NCBI GenBank assembly: GCA_017644045.1 | Contig: JAEPMI010000001.1 | Location: forward strand, 736,470 to 800,469 | DNA length: 64,000 nucleotides | Origin: Deltaproteobacteria bacterium | GTDB taxonomy: Bacteria; Myxococcota_A; Polyangia; Polyangiales; Houyiibacteriaceae | Direction of reading: 5' to 3' | Part shown: positions 16,247 through 25,369 of the stretch, in pieces | How the letters are laid out: the number at the start of each line of letters is the position of its first letter | Numbering within the stretch: the first letter of the stretch is position 1 | Made by a program: the position numbers and the translations under genes | Notes under the pieces: generated by a model | Seen by the model: the letters and a program-made list of their open reading frames with translations, nothing else | The model's database searches: none | Told to the model about the DNA's origin: nothing

Positions 16247-16551
16247 ATCGAGTGTTCGCACTGATGCTCCTCGCCGCATGCGCGCCCACGCCGGTCGTCA
16301 CCGGCGGCGGCACCGCCCCCGACGGCGCGGCGTGGTTCGCCGTGACCGAAGGCAAGGAGCTGACCTTCTATCGCTGCGAGCGTTCCGGGTGTGTCGTCGT
16401 CCCTCGGATGGATGGTGGGACTGTCCAGCCGGAGACCGCGCCCGTCGAGGAGGAGCCAGCAGAGCCGGAAGCCGAGGATGGCGAAGAGGCGACCGAGGAG
16501 AGTGACGCGCCCGACGAGGAACGGATGGACCTCATGGAAGGCGTCTTCTAG
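16243..16551 (+). CDS. small acidic lipoprotein, 102 aa
   Basis: The start GTG at 16243 overlaps the kinase stop (GTGA), so the gene is probably translationally coupled. The signal peptide ends LLAAC (Cys13). The mature part has two cysteines (FYRCERSGCVVVP) and a long acidic tail rich in Glu/Asp/Pro. No named family. Coupling suggests it works with the upstream membrane kinase, perhaps as its extracytoplasmic subunit. Confidence 0.75.
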   Translation: MNRVFALMLLAACAPTPVVTGGGTAPDGAAWFAVTEGKELTFYRCERSGCVVVPRMDGGTVQPETAPVEEEPAEPEAEDGEEATEESDAPDEERMDLMEGVF

Positions 16552-16554
16552 CGC

Positions 16555-17694
16555 TCAGCCTCGCTGGGTGCCGAAGCTGTCGCCGAGCCAGAGACCCACG
16601 ACCTCCCGCACGCTCGTGTGCTCGCGTGGGGCGAGGGGGAGCTCGAGCGGCGGCGACTGCGCGGGAGAGCGGAGGTCCTCGTCGAGGAGCGCACCGAGGC
16701 CGCCGTGGGATGTCATGCGCGTGCGGACGGCCGCTTGGTACTCCGGCTCCAGCGCCGCGAAGCGATCGCGCAGCACGCTGCGGCACCACGCCCGATGCGC
16801 GTTGCTGCGCGTTCCACGGAAGCGGAAGGGGCCGGCCTCGAAGTCGAAGCGGCGCTCGCCCTTCGAGAGCGCGAGCGCGTTCGCGCGGAGGTAGGGCAGG
16901 TAGATCTGGCAGACCCGATCGAGGATCTCGTCGAAGCCCGGGCCCTGCGTCGGCCGGTGCGTCGCGTCCGCCGCGAGCTCGGAGCCGCGGGTGGCCCAGG
17001 TACGCGCCACCCATGCCCAAACGCGCGGCGCGTCCCGCCGCATGACGATCGCGGAGTCGGGGTCGCAGGCGAAGTGACGGAACATCGGCCCCATGAAGCC
17101 GATGTCCACGATGCTCGGGCGCTCGCCGCCGAGGAACGGACGCCCCGCGAGGACTTGCTCGAGCGAGCGCAACTCCACGAGGTAGGCGTCACGGACCGCT
17201 CGCGACGACTCTCGCGTCATCCCGTCGCCGCTCAGCCAGGCCACGTGCTGTCGCCGGGCGAAGACGCGCGCCAGTAGCTCGGAGGGAGCCGGTAGGTCGT
17301 GCAATACCTCGCGCGCGATGCGTCGTCCGAGGTGGCGGCGGGTGGTCTCCGGCACCCAGCGCCACCACATCGCAGGGCGCCAGAGCCACTCGTCGCAGTA
17401 GTCCTCGATGAGCGCGCCGATGAACGCCTCGGCCGGATCCGTCGGGATGATTGGCGGCGAAGGGTGTCGCTCCTCGAGCCAGCGGATCATCGTGCTCGAC
17501 TCCCGGAGCCAGGTCCCGTCATCGAGCTCCATCGCCGGGACCTGCGCGACCCCGGTTCCCTTGCCGACGTACCCCACCAGCGTCCGGTGGGTGACCGTCT
17601 CGCGGCGGTAGGGGATTTCCTTGTAGCGGAGGTACGACTCGACCTTCCCGCTGAAGTAGGAGATGTCCATCACGTAGAGGTTCGGTGGGGGCAT
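16555..17694 (-). CDS. glutathione S-transferase family protein, long form
   Basis: Residues 1-80 match a thioredoxin-fold GST N-terminus (LYVMDISYFSGKVESYLRYK, VPAMELDDGTWLRESSTMIR with the glutathione-binding ES). A helical C-terminal GST domain follows (GERPSIVDIGFMGPMFRH, the family's N-capping box region). The last 130 residues extend past a normal GST and hold no motif I know. It resembles the GST-like proteins annotated in many environmental proteobacteria; conjugating activity is unproven. It converges on the small lipoprotein gene with 3 bp between. Confidence 0.82.
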   Translation of the reverse strand: MPPPNLYVMDISYFSGKVESYLRYKEIPYRRETVTHRTLVGYVGKGTGVAQVPAMELDDGTWLRESSTMIRWLEERHPSPPIIPTDPAEAFIGALIEDYCDEWLWRPAMWWRWVPETTRRHLGRRIAREVLHDLPAPSELLARVFARRQHVAWLSGDGMTRESSRAVRDAYLVELRSLEQVLAGRPFLGGERPSIVDIGFMGPMFRHFACDPDSAIVMRRDAPRVWAWVARTWATRGSELAADATHRPTQGPGFDEILDRVCQIYLPYLRANALALSKGERRFDFEAGPFRFRGTRSNAHRAWCRSVLRDRFAALEPEYQAAVRTRMTSHGGLGALLDEDLRSPAQSPPLELPLAPREHTSVREVVGLWLGDSFGTQRG

Positions 17695-17867
17695 CGGCGA
17701 GCCCGACTCTACACCGCCGGGCGTACTAGCCGCGGAGGTCGTGGAAGAAGACCTGAAAGTGCGGAAGGGCCGCGCGAGCAGGTAGATGCTCGCGAGGACG
17801 AGCGGCGCCTCCGAACTGTCACACCACCGTCGTCTCGGTGACGGGGGCGGATCTCTACGGTGCGCGG

Positions 17868-18290
17868 GTGAGCGACGAGCGCATGGGCGTGTTCGGCACG
17901 GCGTGGATCGCGAGCATCGTGCTCTATGCGGTGGTCCGCACGCTCGTGGTCTGGCCCACCCTCGGCGACTACGGCGTGAACCCGTGGGCGTTCCTGGTCT
18001 TCGACGTGGTGAGCGCCTGGCCCTTCGCCTACGGGCAGATTCGCGTGGTGCGCGCCGCGCGCTCCCAGCGTTGGGCTGCGGCGCAGCGATGGTCTGCGAT
18101 CGCCCTCGTCGCCTTCGTGGCGCCCTACGCCTACATCGCGGGCGCCGGATCGGGCGAGATGCCCTGGGCGGCGTGGGCCGTGGTCGGCGGCTTCATGGTC
18201 CTGCTCGCTGCCTTCACCGTGATCCGCATCCGCCGACAGGTCGCCGGCGAGCCGGGGGCGAAGCGCACCCCCGACTCGCCGTCACCCTAG
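17868..18290 (+). CDS. small four-helix membrane protein of unknown function
   Basis: Four hydrophobic segments (FGTAWIASIVLYAVV, WAFLVFDVVSAWPFAY, WSAIALVAFVAPYAYIAG, WAVVGGFMVLLAAFTVI) make up almost the whole 140-residue protein, with a basic cytoplasmic tail. Start is uncertain: GTG at 17838, GTG at 17868 or ATG at 17883. No family recognised. Its stop codon shares CTAG (18287-18290) with the stop of the convergent VIT/VWA gene. Confidence 0.7.
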   Translation: MSDERMGVFGTAWIASIVLYAVVRTLVVWPTLGDYGVNPWAFLVFDVVSAWPFAYGQIRVVRAARSQRWAAAQRWSAIALVAFVAPYAYIAGAGSGEMPWAAWAVVGGFMVLLAAFTVIRIRRQVAGEPGAKRTPDSPSP

Positions 18291-21200
18291 CGGTTCTCCA
18301 TGCGCCAGCGACGCACGATGCTGACGCGACCGACCGTGGTCCGGCTCCCCTCCACTCGGAAGGGGATGCGCTGGCGGTCGTCGCGCGCTCGAATCTCGAG
18401 CGTGCCGTTGATGGGCGTCGTGTCGTTCGGGTCCACGCGGTTCACCTCGATGTAGTAGGTGCCCACGCCGGCCCGACGGAGCCCGACGCGCTCGTGACCG
18501 ATGCGGCGTGCGTCGTCCCCGACCACGTTGGTGCGCCCGCCCATCCAGCTCAGGCGAGTGCCCTGCGGCGTGACGAGGGTGATGTCCACGTCGGCGCCGC
18601 CGGTCCAGGTCGCTTCGGCCATCAGGTCGCCCCGGATGCTCTCCGGGTTCGGCGCGGTCGACGCCGCCTGGCGCACGCTCTCGCGGTCGTCCGCCGGGAC
18701 GGCATCCAGGAGCCGGTTCGCGGCCTCCGGCCGACCCAGCGAGCGCTCGCAGCGAACGGCGGCGGCGACGATGTCCTCGTCGTTCGGGCGAATCTCCGCG
18801 AGGGCCACACGATGGGCACACGCGCGGGGCGCCTGGTTGGACCGCTCGAAGGCGTTGGCCATGCGCTCCTGGAGCACCCGCGACTCGGGCTGCAGGTCGA
18901 CGATGCCGCTGAGCAGGCGGAGGGCCTTCTCGCGCTCGCCGCGTCGCCCGACCACGTCGGCCAGGTAGGTCAGCGCCTCCGGGTCGAGCCGGTCACGCTC
19001 CATCCACTCGCGAGCGATCTCTTCGGCGCGCTCGAGATGGCCGGCGCGGGAGAGCGCACGAACCAGATCACGGTGCCGGTCGCGGCTGTCCGGGCTGGCG
19101 CGGAGCTGCTCCTCGGCCACACGGACGGCGACCATGTCCTGCTCGCGAACGCCGTCACGGCTGATCCGGCCTTCGCGGAACCAGACCTTCCGCATCCAGC
19201 GGCCCGGACCGCGGCGACGGCGAGTCACCGGCTGCTGCGGGCGCGCCGCCTCCTCATCGCGATCGACGCTCGTCTCCGCGCCGGTCGCGTCGGCGAGGTC
19301 GGGCGAGGGCTCGGCCTCCTCCATCGGCTCGTCGGGTCGAGGGGCGGGGTCGGCGTTCGGACGTCGGCGACGTTCCCGTACGTTCGCGGCCAGCGCGTCG
19401 TCGAAGGGGTTCCGGTTGTCCTCGGCGCGGAACCGAGCGGGACCGGCGGCGGTGCGCGAGGAGCTTCGCGGCGCGCTCATCGCGGTCGAGCCGTAGCCGA
19501 AGGCCGAGCCGCCGCCACCGCGGCCCGCACCGACGGTGCCGAGACCGCCGAGGCCGATGTTCGCGTCACCGCCGAGCGCTCCGAGAATGCCGGCGTTCGC
19601 CGCCTCGCTCTCGCCGTAGACCATGTCCTCTTCGCCGGTCCACTGCACCGAGGCGCGGGCGCGGTCGACGCCGAAGGCGCGGAACATCGCCTCGCTCTCG
19701 AGGACGAGCAGCGAGGTCTCGCGGCTCATCACGCCGTAGGCCTTGGAGAGAGCGATGATGCTCGCCTGGTTCTCCGAGCGACCTTCGTTCTCCATCGCCT
19801 TGATGCGCTCGGAGGCCCACAGCCGCGGCACGAAGGCGTTGCCCGCGGCGGTCTCGGTCTGGAGCGTGACCGGGTAGCGCTGCTCGAAGGCGCCGCTCGC
19901 GGTCTTGCCCCGCAGGACGACGTCACCCGAGAGCGAGTCGCGATCCATTCGCGCCGCGACCAGGATCTCCTGGCCGTTGCGAATGGTGGGCATCTCCGTC
20001 GGCGCGATGAGCGCGACGCCCTCGGGCATCTCGATCGACGCGGACTGCAGCGACGCCCCGTAGGTGGTCTCGAGGACCGCGAGCGCGGCCTGGCTCGAGC
20101 GCTGACCAGGGACGAAGGGCACGTAGTGACCGCCGCCACCGCGGGCCATCGAGGCGAGCGCGGGCGCGTCAGCGTCCTGGCCGATCCCGACCGTGGTCAG
20201 CTGCGCCTTGCCGTCGAGGAGCTCGTGCATCTCGTCGCCGAGGCTGCCCGCGCGACGGTGACCGACGCTCGCGGCGCCGTCGCCGATGTAGACGAGGTGG
20301 AGCTCACGGTCGGTCCCGCTGCGAAGGCGCTGAGCGGCCTCGAGCGAGGAGCCGAGCGCCGCCACCAGGTCGGAGGCGCCAGCGGGCTCTTCCTTGTCGA
20401 AGAACTGCTGGATGGCGGCCGCGGTCGCGCCGTTGGGCATGCGGAAGCCACCGCTGAGCTCGCGGCAGGTCACGTCGCAGGTGAGCGCGGTGACCCGGTC
20501 GCGCCGGTCCATCTCGCTCGCCAGCGCGGTCGCCAGTCGGCTGGCGCGCTCGTAGCGCTCGCCGACCATGCTCTGCGAGGCGTCGACGACCAACACGTAG
20601 TCGCGGGCCCGGTTGGCGGTCGCCATCGGGAGCTCCGGCTGGAGCGCGAAGACGACATAGCCGCGGTCGTCCTGCGCGAGCTGTCGGTGCTCGTCGAGGA
20701 CCTCTTCGTCCTCGCGTGTCGCCTCGGGGGGCGGCGCCGTCGCGTCGCCGCGGAAGGTCCACCAGCGGATCTCCGCGTCGCCGTTCGGCATCTGGTAGTC
20801 GACGATCAGGTCGCCGGCCGGGCGGAAGCTCTCCGCGGAGTAGCGCAGCCGGTCGCTGCCGTCCTCGCGGGCGGAGGCCATCTCGTAACCGTGGGCCTTC
20901 GCGTTCGCGTCACCGGCGACCTTCACGTCGACCTCGAAGTGACCGACCGCGGTCGAGTCGTCGCCGGCGTGGGCCAGCGGATAGACGTAACGGCGCTCGT
21001 CCCCGTGCGGCTGGATGGTCTGCTCGTAGGCAATGCGGATGCGTCGCTCGCCGTTCGCGGGGATCGGGAAGATGCGCAGCTCGAAGCGCCCCCCCTGCTG
21101 CCACTCGAGGAGCGCGGGGTCACGCCACGGGCCGGGGACCCAGATGAACTCCTCCTGCTGCTGGCGCTGCTGCTCCGGCGTCGCGTTGCGGATGACGCCA

Positions 21201-22666
21201 TTCCAGATGCGGCGCGCGCGATCCTTGGCGACGAACGCGCCGTCCTCCCAGGTGCCCTCGACGTCGAGCGAGAGGCTCGCGATGCGGGCATCGGCCGGGA
21301 GCGGGAAGCGGAAGACACCCTCGAGGGTCTCGTTCCCGTCGTTGCGGAAGGTCTCCTCGATCTCCGTGCGCGCGACGTTGCCGACGATGCGGACCTTCAC
21401 CGAGTGGTGCGCGAGCGCGAGCGGGCGCTCGGATTCTTCGCGCTCACCCGGACGGTGAGCGCGGAGCTCGCCGAGGCCGGGGACCGGCACGTCGTCACCG
21501 ACCTCGGGCTGCAGCTCGCTCCAGGAGACCGAGCCCGCCAGGTTGGTGGCGGGGACGACGTCGGGCGCGCGGTTGCTCGCCAGGAGCGCCTCTTGACCGG
21601 TCTTCACGTTGACGGCGCCGCCGCCGGAGCGGACGGCCACCTCACCGCGGAGCACGCGGACGGATCCTTCCTCGTCGCCGACCGAGACGAGGAACTTGGT
21701 GCCCAGCACCTCGACCTCGCCGAGGGGCGAGTGGATGACGAAGTTCGGCCCCTGGTCGAGATGCGCGACGTCCGAGAGGATCTCGCCGCGCTTCAGGGTC
21801 AGGCCGCGGCCGTGGTCGCCGACGACGACCTCGGTGTCGCGGTTGAGCGCGACCGTCGAGCCATCGGAGAGCTGCAGGAGCGCGCGGCTGCGCGCGTCGG
21901 TGCGCACGGTCGCGCCCTGGGCGACCGCGGCGCCGGGGGCCGCCGCGAGCTCGCCGTCGTGGACGATGGTCACGCCGCCCTGGTCGAGCTCGGCGATGGT
22001 CGCGTGGAAGTCGTGCGCGTAGTCGGTCGGCTCGGTCGGGTCTTCGTCGCCGCCGCTCAATCCGACGACGAGGGCGACGGAAGCCGCGACGGCGAGGACG
22101 CCGCCGACGCCCGCGGCGACGATGGCGCGACGCTTGTCGAGGCGGTGGAGGGTGCCACCGGAGCGGGCGGCCGCGCCGGAGTGCTTCGACTCGGGCTCGG
22201 ACTCGGAGCTCGGCTCGCGGCTCGCGGTTTCGGCGATCGGCTCTCGGTCCTCGGAGTCGATGTTCGGCTCTCGGTGTTCGGCGTCGGCGTCCGGCTCTCG
22301 GTGTTCGGAGTCGGCGTCGGCGTCGGGCTCTCGGTTCTCGGAGTCGGCGGCCGTGTCGGCGGCCGACTTCGCGACCGCCGCGGTCGCCGCGGCGGCGAGC
22401 GCCGGGTCTTCGACCGTCGCCGCCTCACCGGCGCGGGCGTCGAGCGCGGCCATCAGGCGGCTCTCGAGGTCCGCGGGCACGTCGAAGTCGGCGCCGGACT
22501 CGGCGATGCGCTCGGCAACGTCGGTCGCGTCGTAGCGGAGATCGCGCGCCTCGTCGTGGTCGGCGAGGTGATCGGCGAACCGATCGAGCGCGGCCTCGTC
22601 GCCGTCGACGATGGGCGCGAGGTGATCGAGGAAGTCTTCGTGGGTCTGCTTGCTATCGGTGGTCAT
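18287..22666 (-). CDS. multidomain membrane protein: anti-sigma-like, FecR, VIT, VWA and TPR regions
   Basis: The 1459-residue protein begins with a charged helical region (1-80) placed like an anti-sigma domain. An Arg/Glu/Asp/Pro repeat linker (107-160) and one membrane segment (181-203) follow. Outside, residues 225-365 look like FecR (NFVIHSPLGEVEVLGTKFLV, SVRVLRGEVAV), 418-560 like a VIT domain (IEETFRNDGNETLEGVFRFPLP), and about 688-870 like a VWA domain with MIDAS D695-x-S697-x-S699. A Gly-rich hinge, TPR-like helices (about 1150-1290) and a C-terminal beta region end it. Start ATG 22666 overlaps the sigma stop (ATGA). Domain content suggests an envelope sensor that holds the sigma factor; this fusion is inferred from the sequence, not known to me as a described family. 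Confidence 0.88.
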   Translation of the reverse strand: MTTDSKQTHEDFLDHLAPIVDGDEAALDRFADHLADHDEARDLRYDATDVAERIAESGADFDVPADLESRLMAALDARAGEAATVEDPALAAAATAAVAKSAADTAADSENREPDADADSEHREPDADAEHREPNIDSEDREPIAETASREPSSESEPESKHSGAAARSGGTLHRLDKRRAIVAAGVGGVLAVAASVALVVGLSGGDEDPTEPTDYAHDFHATIAELDQGGVTIVHDGELAAAPGAAVAQGATVRTDARSRALLQLSDGSTVALNRDTEVVVGDHGRGLTLKRGEILSDVAHLDQGPNFVIHSPLGEVEVLGTKFLVSVGDEEGSVRVLRGEVAVRSGGGAVNVKTGQEALLASNRAPDVVPATNLAGSVSWSELQPEVGDDVPVPGLGELRAHRPGEREESERPLALAHHSVKVRIVGNVARTEIEETFRNDGNETLEGVFRFPLPADARIASLSLDVEGTWEDGAFVAKDRARRIWNGVIRNATPEQQRQQQEEFIWVPGPWRDPALLEWQQGGRFELRIFPIPANGERRIRIAYEQTIQPHGDERRYVYPLAHAGDDSTAVGHFEVDVKVAGDANAKAHGYEMASAREDGSDRLRYSAESFRPAGDLIVDYQMPNGDAEIRWWTFRGDATAPPPEATREDEEVLDEHRQLAQDDRGYVVFALQPELPMATANRARDYVLVVDASQSMVGERYERASRLATALASEMDRRDRVTALTCDVTCRELSGGFRMPNGATAAAIQQFFDKEEPAGASDLVAALGSSLEAAQRLRSGTDRELHLVYIGDGAASVGHRRAGSLGDEMHELLDGKAQLTTVGIGQDADAPALASMARGGGGHYVPFVPGQRSSQAALAVLETTYGASLQSASIEMPEGVALIAPTEMPTIRNGQEILVAARMDRDSLSGDVVLRGKTASGAFEQRYPVTLQTETAAGNAFVPRLWASERIKAMENEGRSENQASIIALSKAYGVMSRETSLLVLESEAMFRAFGVDRARASVQWTGEEDMVYGESEAANAGILGALGGDANIGLGGLGTVGAGRGGGGSAFGYGSTAMSAPRSSSRTAAGPARFRAEDNRNPFDDALAANVRERRRRPNADPAPRPDEPMEEAEPSPDLADATGAETSVDRDEEAARPQQPVTRRRRGPGRWMRKVWFREGRISRDGVREQDMVAVRVAEEQLRASPDSRDRHRDLVRALSRAGHLERAEEIAREWMERDRLDPEALTYLADVVGRRGEREKALRLLSGIVDLQPESRVLQERMANAFERSNQAPRACAHRVALAEIRPNDEDIVAAAVRCERSLGRPEAANRLLDAVPADDRESVRQAASTAPNPESIRGDLMAEATWTGGADVDITLVTPQGTRLSWMGGRTNVVGDDARRIGHERVGLRRAGVGTYYIEVNRVDPNDTTPINGTLEIRARDDRQRIPFRVEGSRTTVGRVSIVRRWRMENR
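22205..22345 (+). repeat. in-frame short repeats inside the VIT/VWA gene linker
   Basis: On the + strand the DNA reads repeated CTCGGAGTCGG, GTTCGGCGTCGG and CGGCTCTCGG units, the same family as the intergenic arrays at 6.4 and 7.3 kb. Read on the minus strand they encode SENREPDADADSEHREP-type residues (107-160 of the protein), just on the cytoplasmic side of the membrane segment. Confidence 0.75.
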
Positions 22667-23229
22667 CGGAGGGCTCCAGAGGAGAGGAGGACGTCGCGGA
22701 GTCGGGCGAGGGCGCGGCTGGCGCGCTTGCGGGCGGTGGCTTCGTCGATCGACTGGATCTCCCCGACCTCGCGGTAGGAGAGGCCCGCCTCGAAACGAAG
22801 CAGCAGCGCCTCGCGGTCCGAGGGCTTGAGCTCGTCGAGCCCCGCCCGGACCGTCGCCGCGCGCTGGCGCCGCTCGAGGAGCTCGTCGGCTCCTTCGGCG
22901 GCCCCCTCGGCGTCGTGGATCAGTCGAAGCCGACCGGCGCGACGGGCTCGCTTGGCGAGTCGCCGCGCGCACATCCGCCGCGCGATGCCGTAGAGCCAAG
23001 GCCGCATGGCATCTCCGCGAATGGAGTCGAAGCCATCGAAGGCAGCCAGGAGCGACTCCTGGAGCACCTCTTCGGCCTCGGCCTGATCCCCGAGCAATGC
23101 CATGCAGAAGCGGCCCACCGCGCTGCCGTGCTCACGAGCACAGAGCGCGAGGGCCTCTCTCGGCTTCCCCTCCCTGGCGAGGGCGAGTACCGGGTCGGCG
23201 CTCACCTCCGCAACTGTTCCTGCTGCCAT
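22663..23229 (-). CDS. ECF-type RNA polymerase sigma factor
   Basis: The 188-residue protein has a sigma-70 region 2 (GRFCMALLGDQAEAEEVLQESLLAAFDGF, then RPWLYGIARRMCARRLAKRAR) and a region 4 helix-turn-helix (LKPSDREALLLRFEAGLSYREVGEI). No region 3 or 1.1 is present, as in ECF sigma factors. I chose ATG 23229 because GGAGG lies just upstream; an in-frame start at 23295 lacks this. The stop overlaps the start of the VIT/VWA membrane protein, which is the likely anti-sigma partner. Confidence 0.9.
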   Translation of the reverse strand: MAAGTVAEVSADPVLALAREGKPREALALCAREHGSAVGRFCMALLGDQAEAEEVLQESLLAAFDGFDSIRGDAMRPWLYGIARRMCARRLAKRARRAGRLRLIHDAEGAAEGADELLERRQRAATVRAGLDELKPSDREALLLRFEAGLSYREVGEIQSIDEATARKRASRALARLRDVLLSSGALR

Positions 23230-23241
23230 CACGTCCTCCGA

Positions 23242-23288
23242 GTGACCACGAGACCCGCTTTCGTGACCGCGTTCTTGGCTTTGTGACC
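23242..23288 (-). promoter_or_regulatory. three GGTCAC direct repeats upstream of the sigma factor gene
   Basis: On the minus strand GGTCAC occurs three times, with GTGACC at 23242-23247, 23263-23268 and 23283-23288 on the + strand. The spacings of 21 and 20 bp are about two helical turns. They lie 13-59 bp upstream of the sigma start codon. Regular spacing on one face of the helix suggests a regulator binding site; no binding protein can be named. Confidence 0.4.
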
Positions 23289-23468
23289 GAACCATCGCTC
23301 CACTGACCCCACGATGGCCAACAGTGGCTCAAACCGAACGCACTTGGGACGTTCTTGCACTCCTGCCGGAGCCATGCCGGCCCGGCCGACTTGGTGGACT
23401 GCCACCCGATGGGGATGGCGCGGGTGAGCCGAAGCCGTCTCCGCGCATCCACTCGGAGATCTGAGACG

Positions 23469-25277
23469 TCAGCCGATGAGGTGATCGCGCCAGTAGTCGC
23501 TCAGGAAGATCCCGTCCGGGTCCCACTTCGCGCGGAGCGCCTTGAAGTCGGCGAGCCGCGGGAGCTGTTGCGCGTAGTAGGCGCGCCAGTCGGCGGAGGC
23601 TTCCGGGAGCCACTTGCCCCAGTGTGGGCGGAACCCGAAGGGCTTCAGCACCTGCCAGAAGGCGTCGTAGAAGCCGCGCGGGTTCGTCGGTGCGTCCCGG
23701 CCGAAGCGGAACACGTCGATGCGCACCACGTCGCTTCCGTACGCCGGGCTGAGCCAAGCGCTGCTCTCCTTCGCGCCGTAGACCTCGCAGGAGAACGCGC
23801 CGGTCGCGTCGTAGGCGCTGGTCGCGGTCCCGTCGCCCGCGTAGTGGTCCTTGAGCGCGTTCATCACGTCGCCGGTGTGCTCGAGCGGGATCCACAGCTC
23901 GGTGAACTGCGTCGGCCAGAGCTGGTCGTCCATCTGGTTGTCCATGGGCAGACCGCAGCGCCAGCCGTCCCAGAAGGTCTGGGTGCCGTCGCTCACGAAG
24001 ACGCCGAGGATCGGAGCGATGACGTAGGGCACGACCTTCGCGAGCTCGCGCGCGGCCCACTGCACGACCGGCGAATGGCTCGCGAGCTCGGTGAGCTTCT
24101 CGAGGAGCCAGACGAGGACCGCGACGAAGTCCTTCTCGATCGATCCGATGCTGACGAGCTCGTCGATCTTCGCGTGTGCCTCGCTCACGAAGCTCTCGAC
24201 CTGCGGGTGGAGCGAGTCGTGGGCCGTCAGATGATCGGCCGTCGACCCGTGGAGCCGCTGCCGGATGTAGTCGAGCACGTCGTTCATGCTCAGCGGACCG
24301 GTGGGGTCGTCCACGAGCGTCGGGCAGGCGTTCGGGTCCGGGTCGCCGTCCAGCGTCTCCTTCAGGTGGGCGAAGAAGTCGTCGAGCTTGCCCGGGATGA
24401 CCGAGATGTCCTGCAGGTTGCCGAGCACCGTGTAGATGAGCGAGCCGGCGAGCGCGGCGATCCGCGGGGCCTTACCGAGCTCTGCGTAAGGCTTCGGCGT
24501 GAAGGGCTGCAGCGGCTCCATCCGCGCGGCGCGCCACACCTGCACCCGGTGGAACTTGCGCTGCGGCCACCACATGAGCCGCGTGTAGGGCGTCGCGCGG
24601 AGGAAGCTCGCGAGCGAGTCGGGATCGTCGTTCGGCGCGAACATCTTCACCGGGGCGTCGGGGCTCTCGGTGCCGATGGTGATCTGGTCACCGAAGATGT
24701 TGAAGCGCGGGAGGATCCGAAAGCTGACCTCGGTGATGACGCCCAGGAGACCCATCGACACCTTCGCCGCCTCGAGCTCGTCGTCGCCTTCGCGGAGCTC
24801 GCGGACCGTGCCCGTGCCGTCGACCAGCGTGAGTCCGGTGATCTCGAGGTGGTGGGTCAGCGATCCACCAGAGCTGCCGGTCGAGAGGAAGCCGGCCACG
24901 GTCTGGTGGCTGATGCCACCCAGGTCGCCGAGCGCCCAGCCGGCCTGGTCGAGCTGCAGGTCGAGGCTGTTCGCCCAGGTCGAGGTACCCGTCGGGTCGT
25001 AGGGGTCCTTGCCCAGGTGGGTCCCGGCGAGCGCCGTGACCTCCTGGTTCTTCGCATCGATGGTGACACCGGTCATCTTCTCCATGAGGAGCGTGATGGC
25101 GTCGGCAGGAGGCTTGCCGCCCTGCAGGGGGCCGCTGAAGATCGCGCCCTCGACCGAGTGCGCGGATCCGCGCACCCGGAGGGTCTTCTTCTCGTCGCGG
25201 GCGCGCTTCACGGCGGCGACCACGTCGTCGGTGTTCTGGGGATGGACGTAGCCGTCCGTTCCAATGGCGTCGGTCAT
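23469..25277 (-). CDS. FAD-linked oxidase (aldonolactone oxidase-like)
   Basis: The N-terminal 220 residues form a PCMH-type FAD-binding domain: RGSAHS with His40 at the position that holds FAD covalently in aldonolactone oxidases, then GGISHQTVAGFLSTGSSGGS in the flavin pocket. The C-terminus ends DPDGIFLSDYWRDHL, similar to the D-arabinono-1,4-lactone oxidase tail. An insert of about 150 residues (roughly 300-450) with a hydrophobic helix lengthens it beyond the usual 430-460 aa. Probably oxidises an alcohol or lactone using oxygen or another acceptor. I chose ATG 25277; TTG at 25298 is possible. Confidence 0.85.
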   Translation of the reverse strand: MTDAIGTDGYVHPQNTDDVVAAVKRARDEKKTLRVRGSAHSVEGAIFSGPLQGGKPPADAITLLMEKMTGVTIDAKNQEVTALAGTHLGKDPYDPTGTSTWANSLDLQLDQAGWALGDLGGISHQTVAGFLSTGSSGGSLTHHLEITGLTLVDGTGTVRELREGDDELEAAKVSMGLLGVITEVSFRILPRFNIFGDQITIGTESPDAPVKMFAPNDDPDSLASFLRATPYTRLMWWPQRKFHRVQVWRAARMEPLQPFTPKPYAELGKAPRIAALAGSLIYTVLGNLQDISVIPGKLDDFFAHLKETLDGDPDPNACPTLVDDPTGPLSMNDVLDYIRQRLHGSTADHLTAHDSLHPQVESFVSEAHAKIDELVSIGSIEKDFVAVLVWLLEKLTELASHSPVVQWAARELAKVVPYVIAPILGVFVSDGTQTFWDGWRCGLPMDNQMDDQLWPTQFTELWIPLEHTGDVMNALKDHYAGDGTATSAYDATGAFSCEVYGAKESSAWLSPAYGSDVVRIDVFRFGRDAPTNPRGFYDAFWQVLKPFGFRPHWGKWLPEASADWRAYYAQQLPRLADFKALRAKWDPDGIFLSDYWRDHLIG

Positions 25278-25369
25278 CGCGCGGACGCTACCAAGCAAAT
25301 GCGCTCCGTGGGGGCACCATCGCTCAATCGAGGTACGCCGCCCCGATCACACGTGTATCCTGCCCCGCG

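Noticed and set aside
17786-22777. A 1663-residue plus-strand ORF
   Set aside because: It is the mirror frame of the VIT/VWA gene; its composition shows no domain and the minus strand has clear ones.
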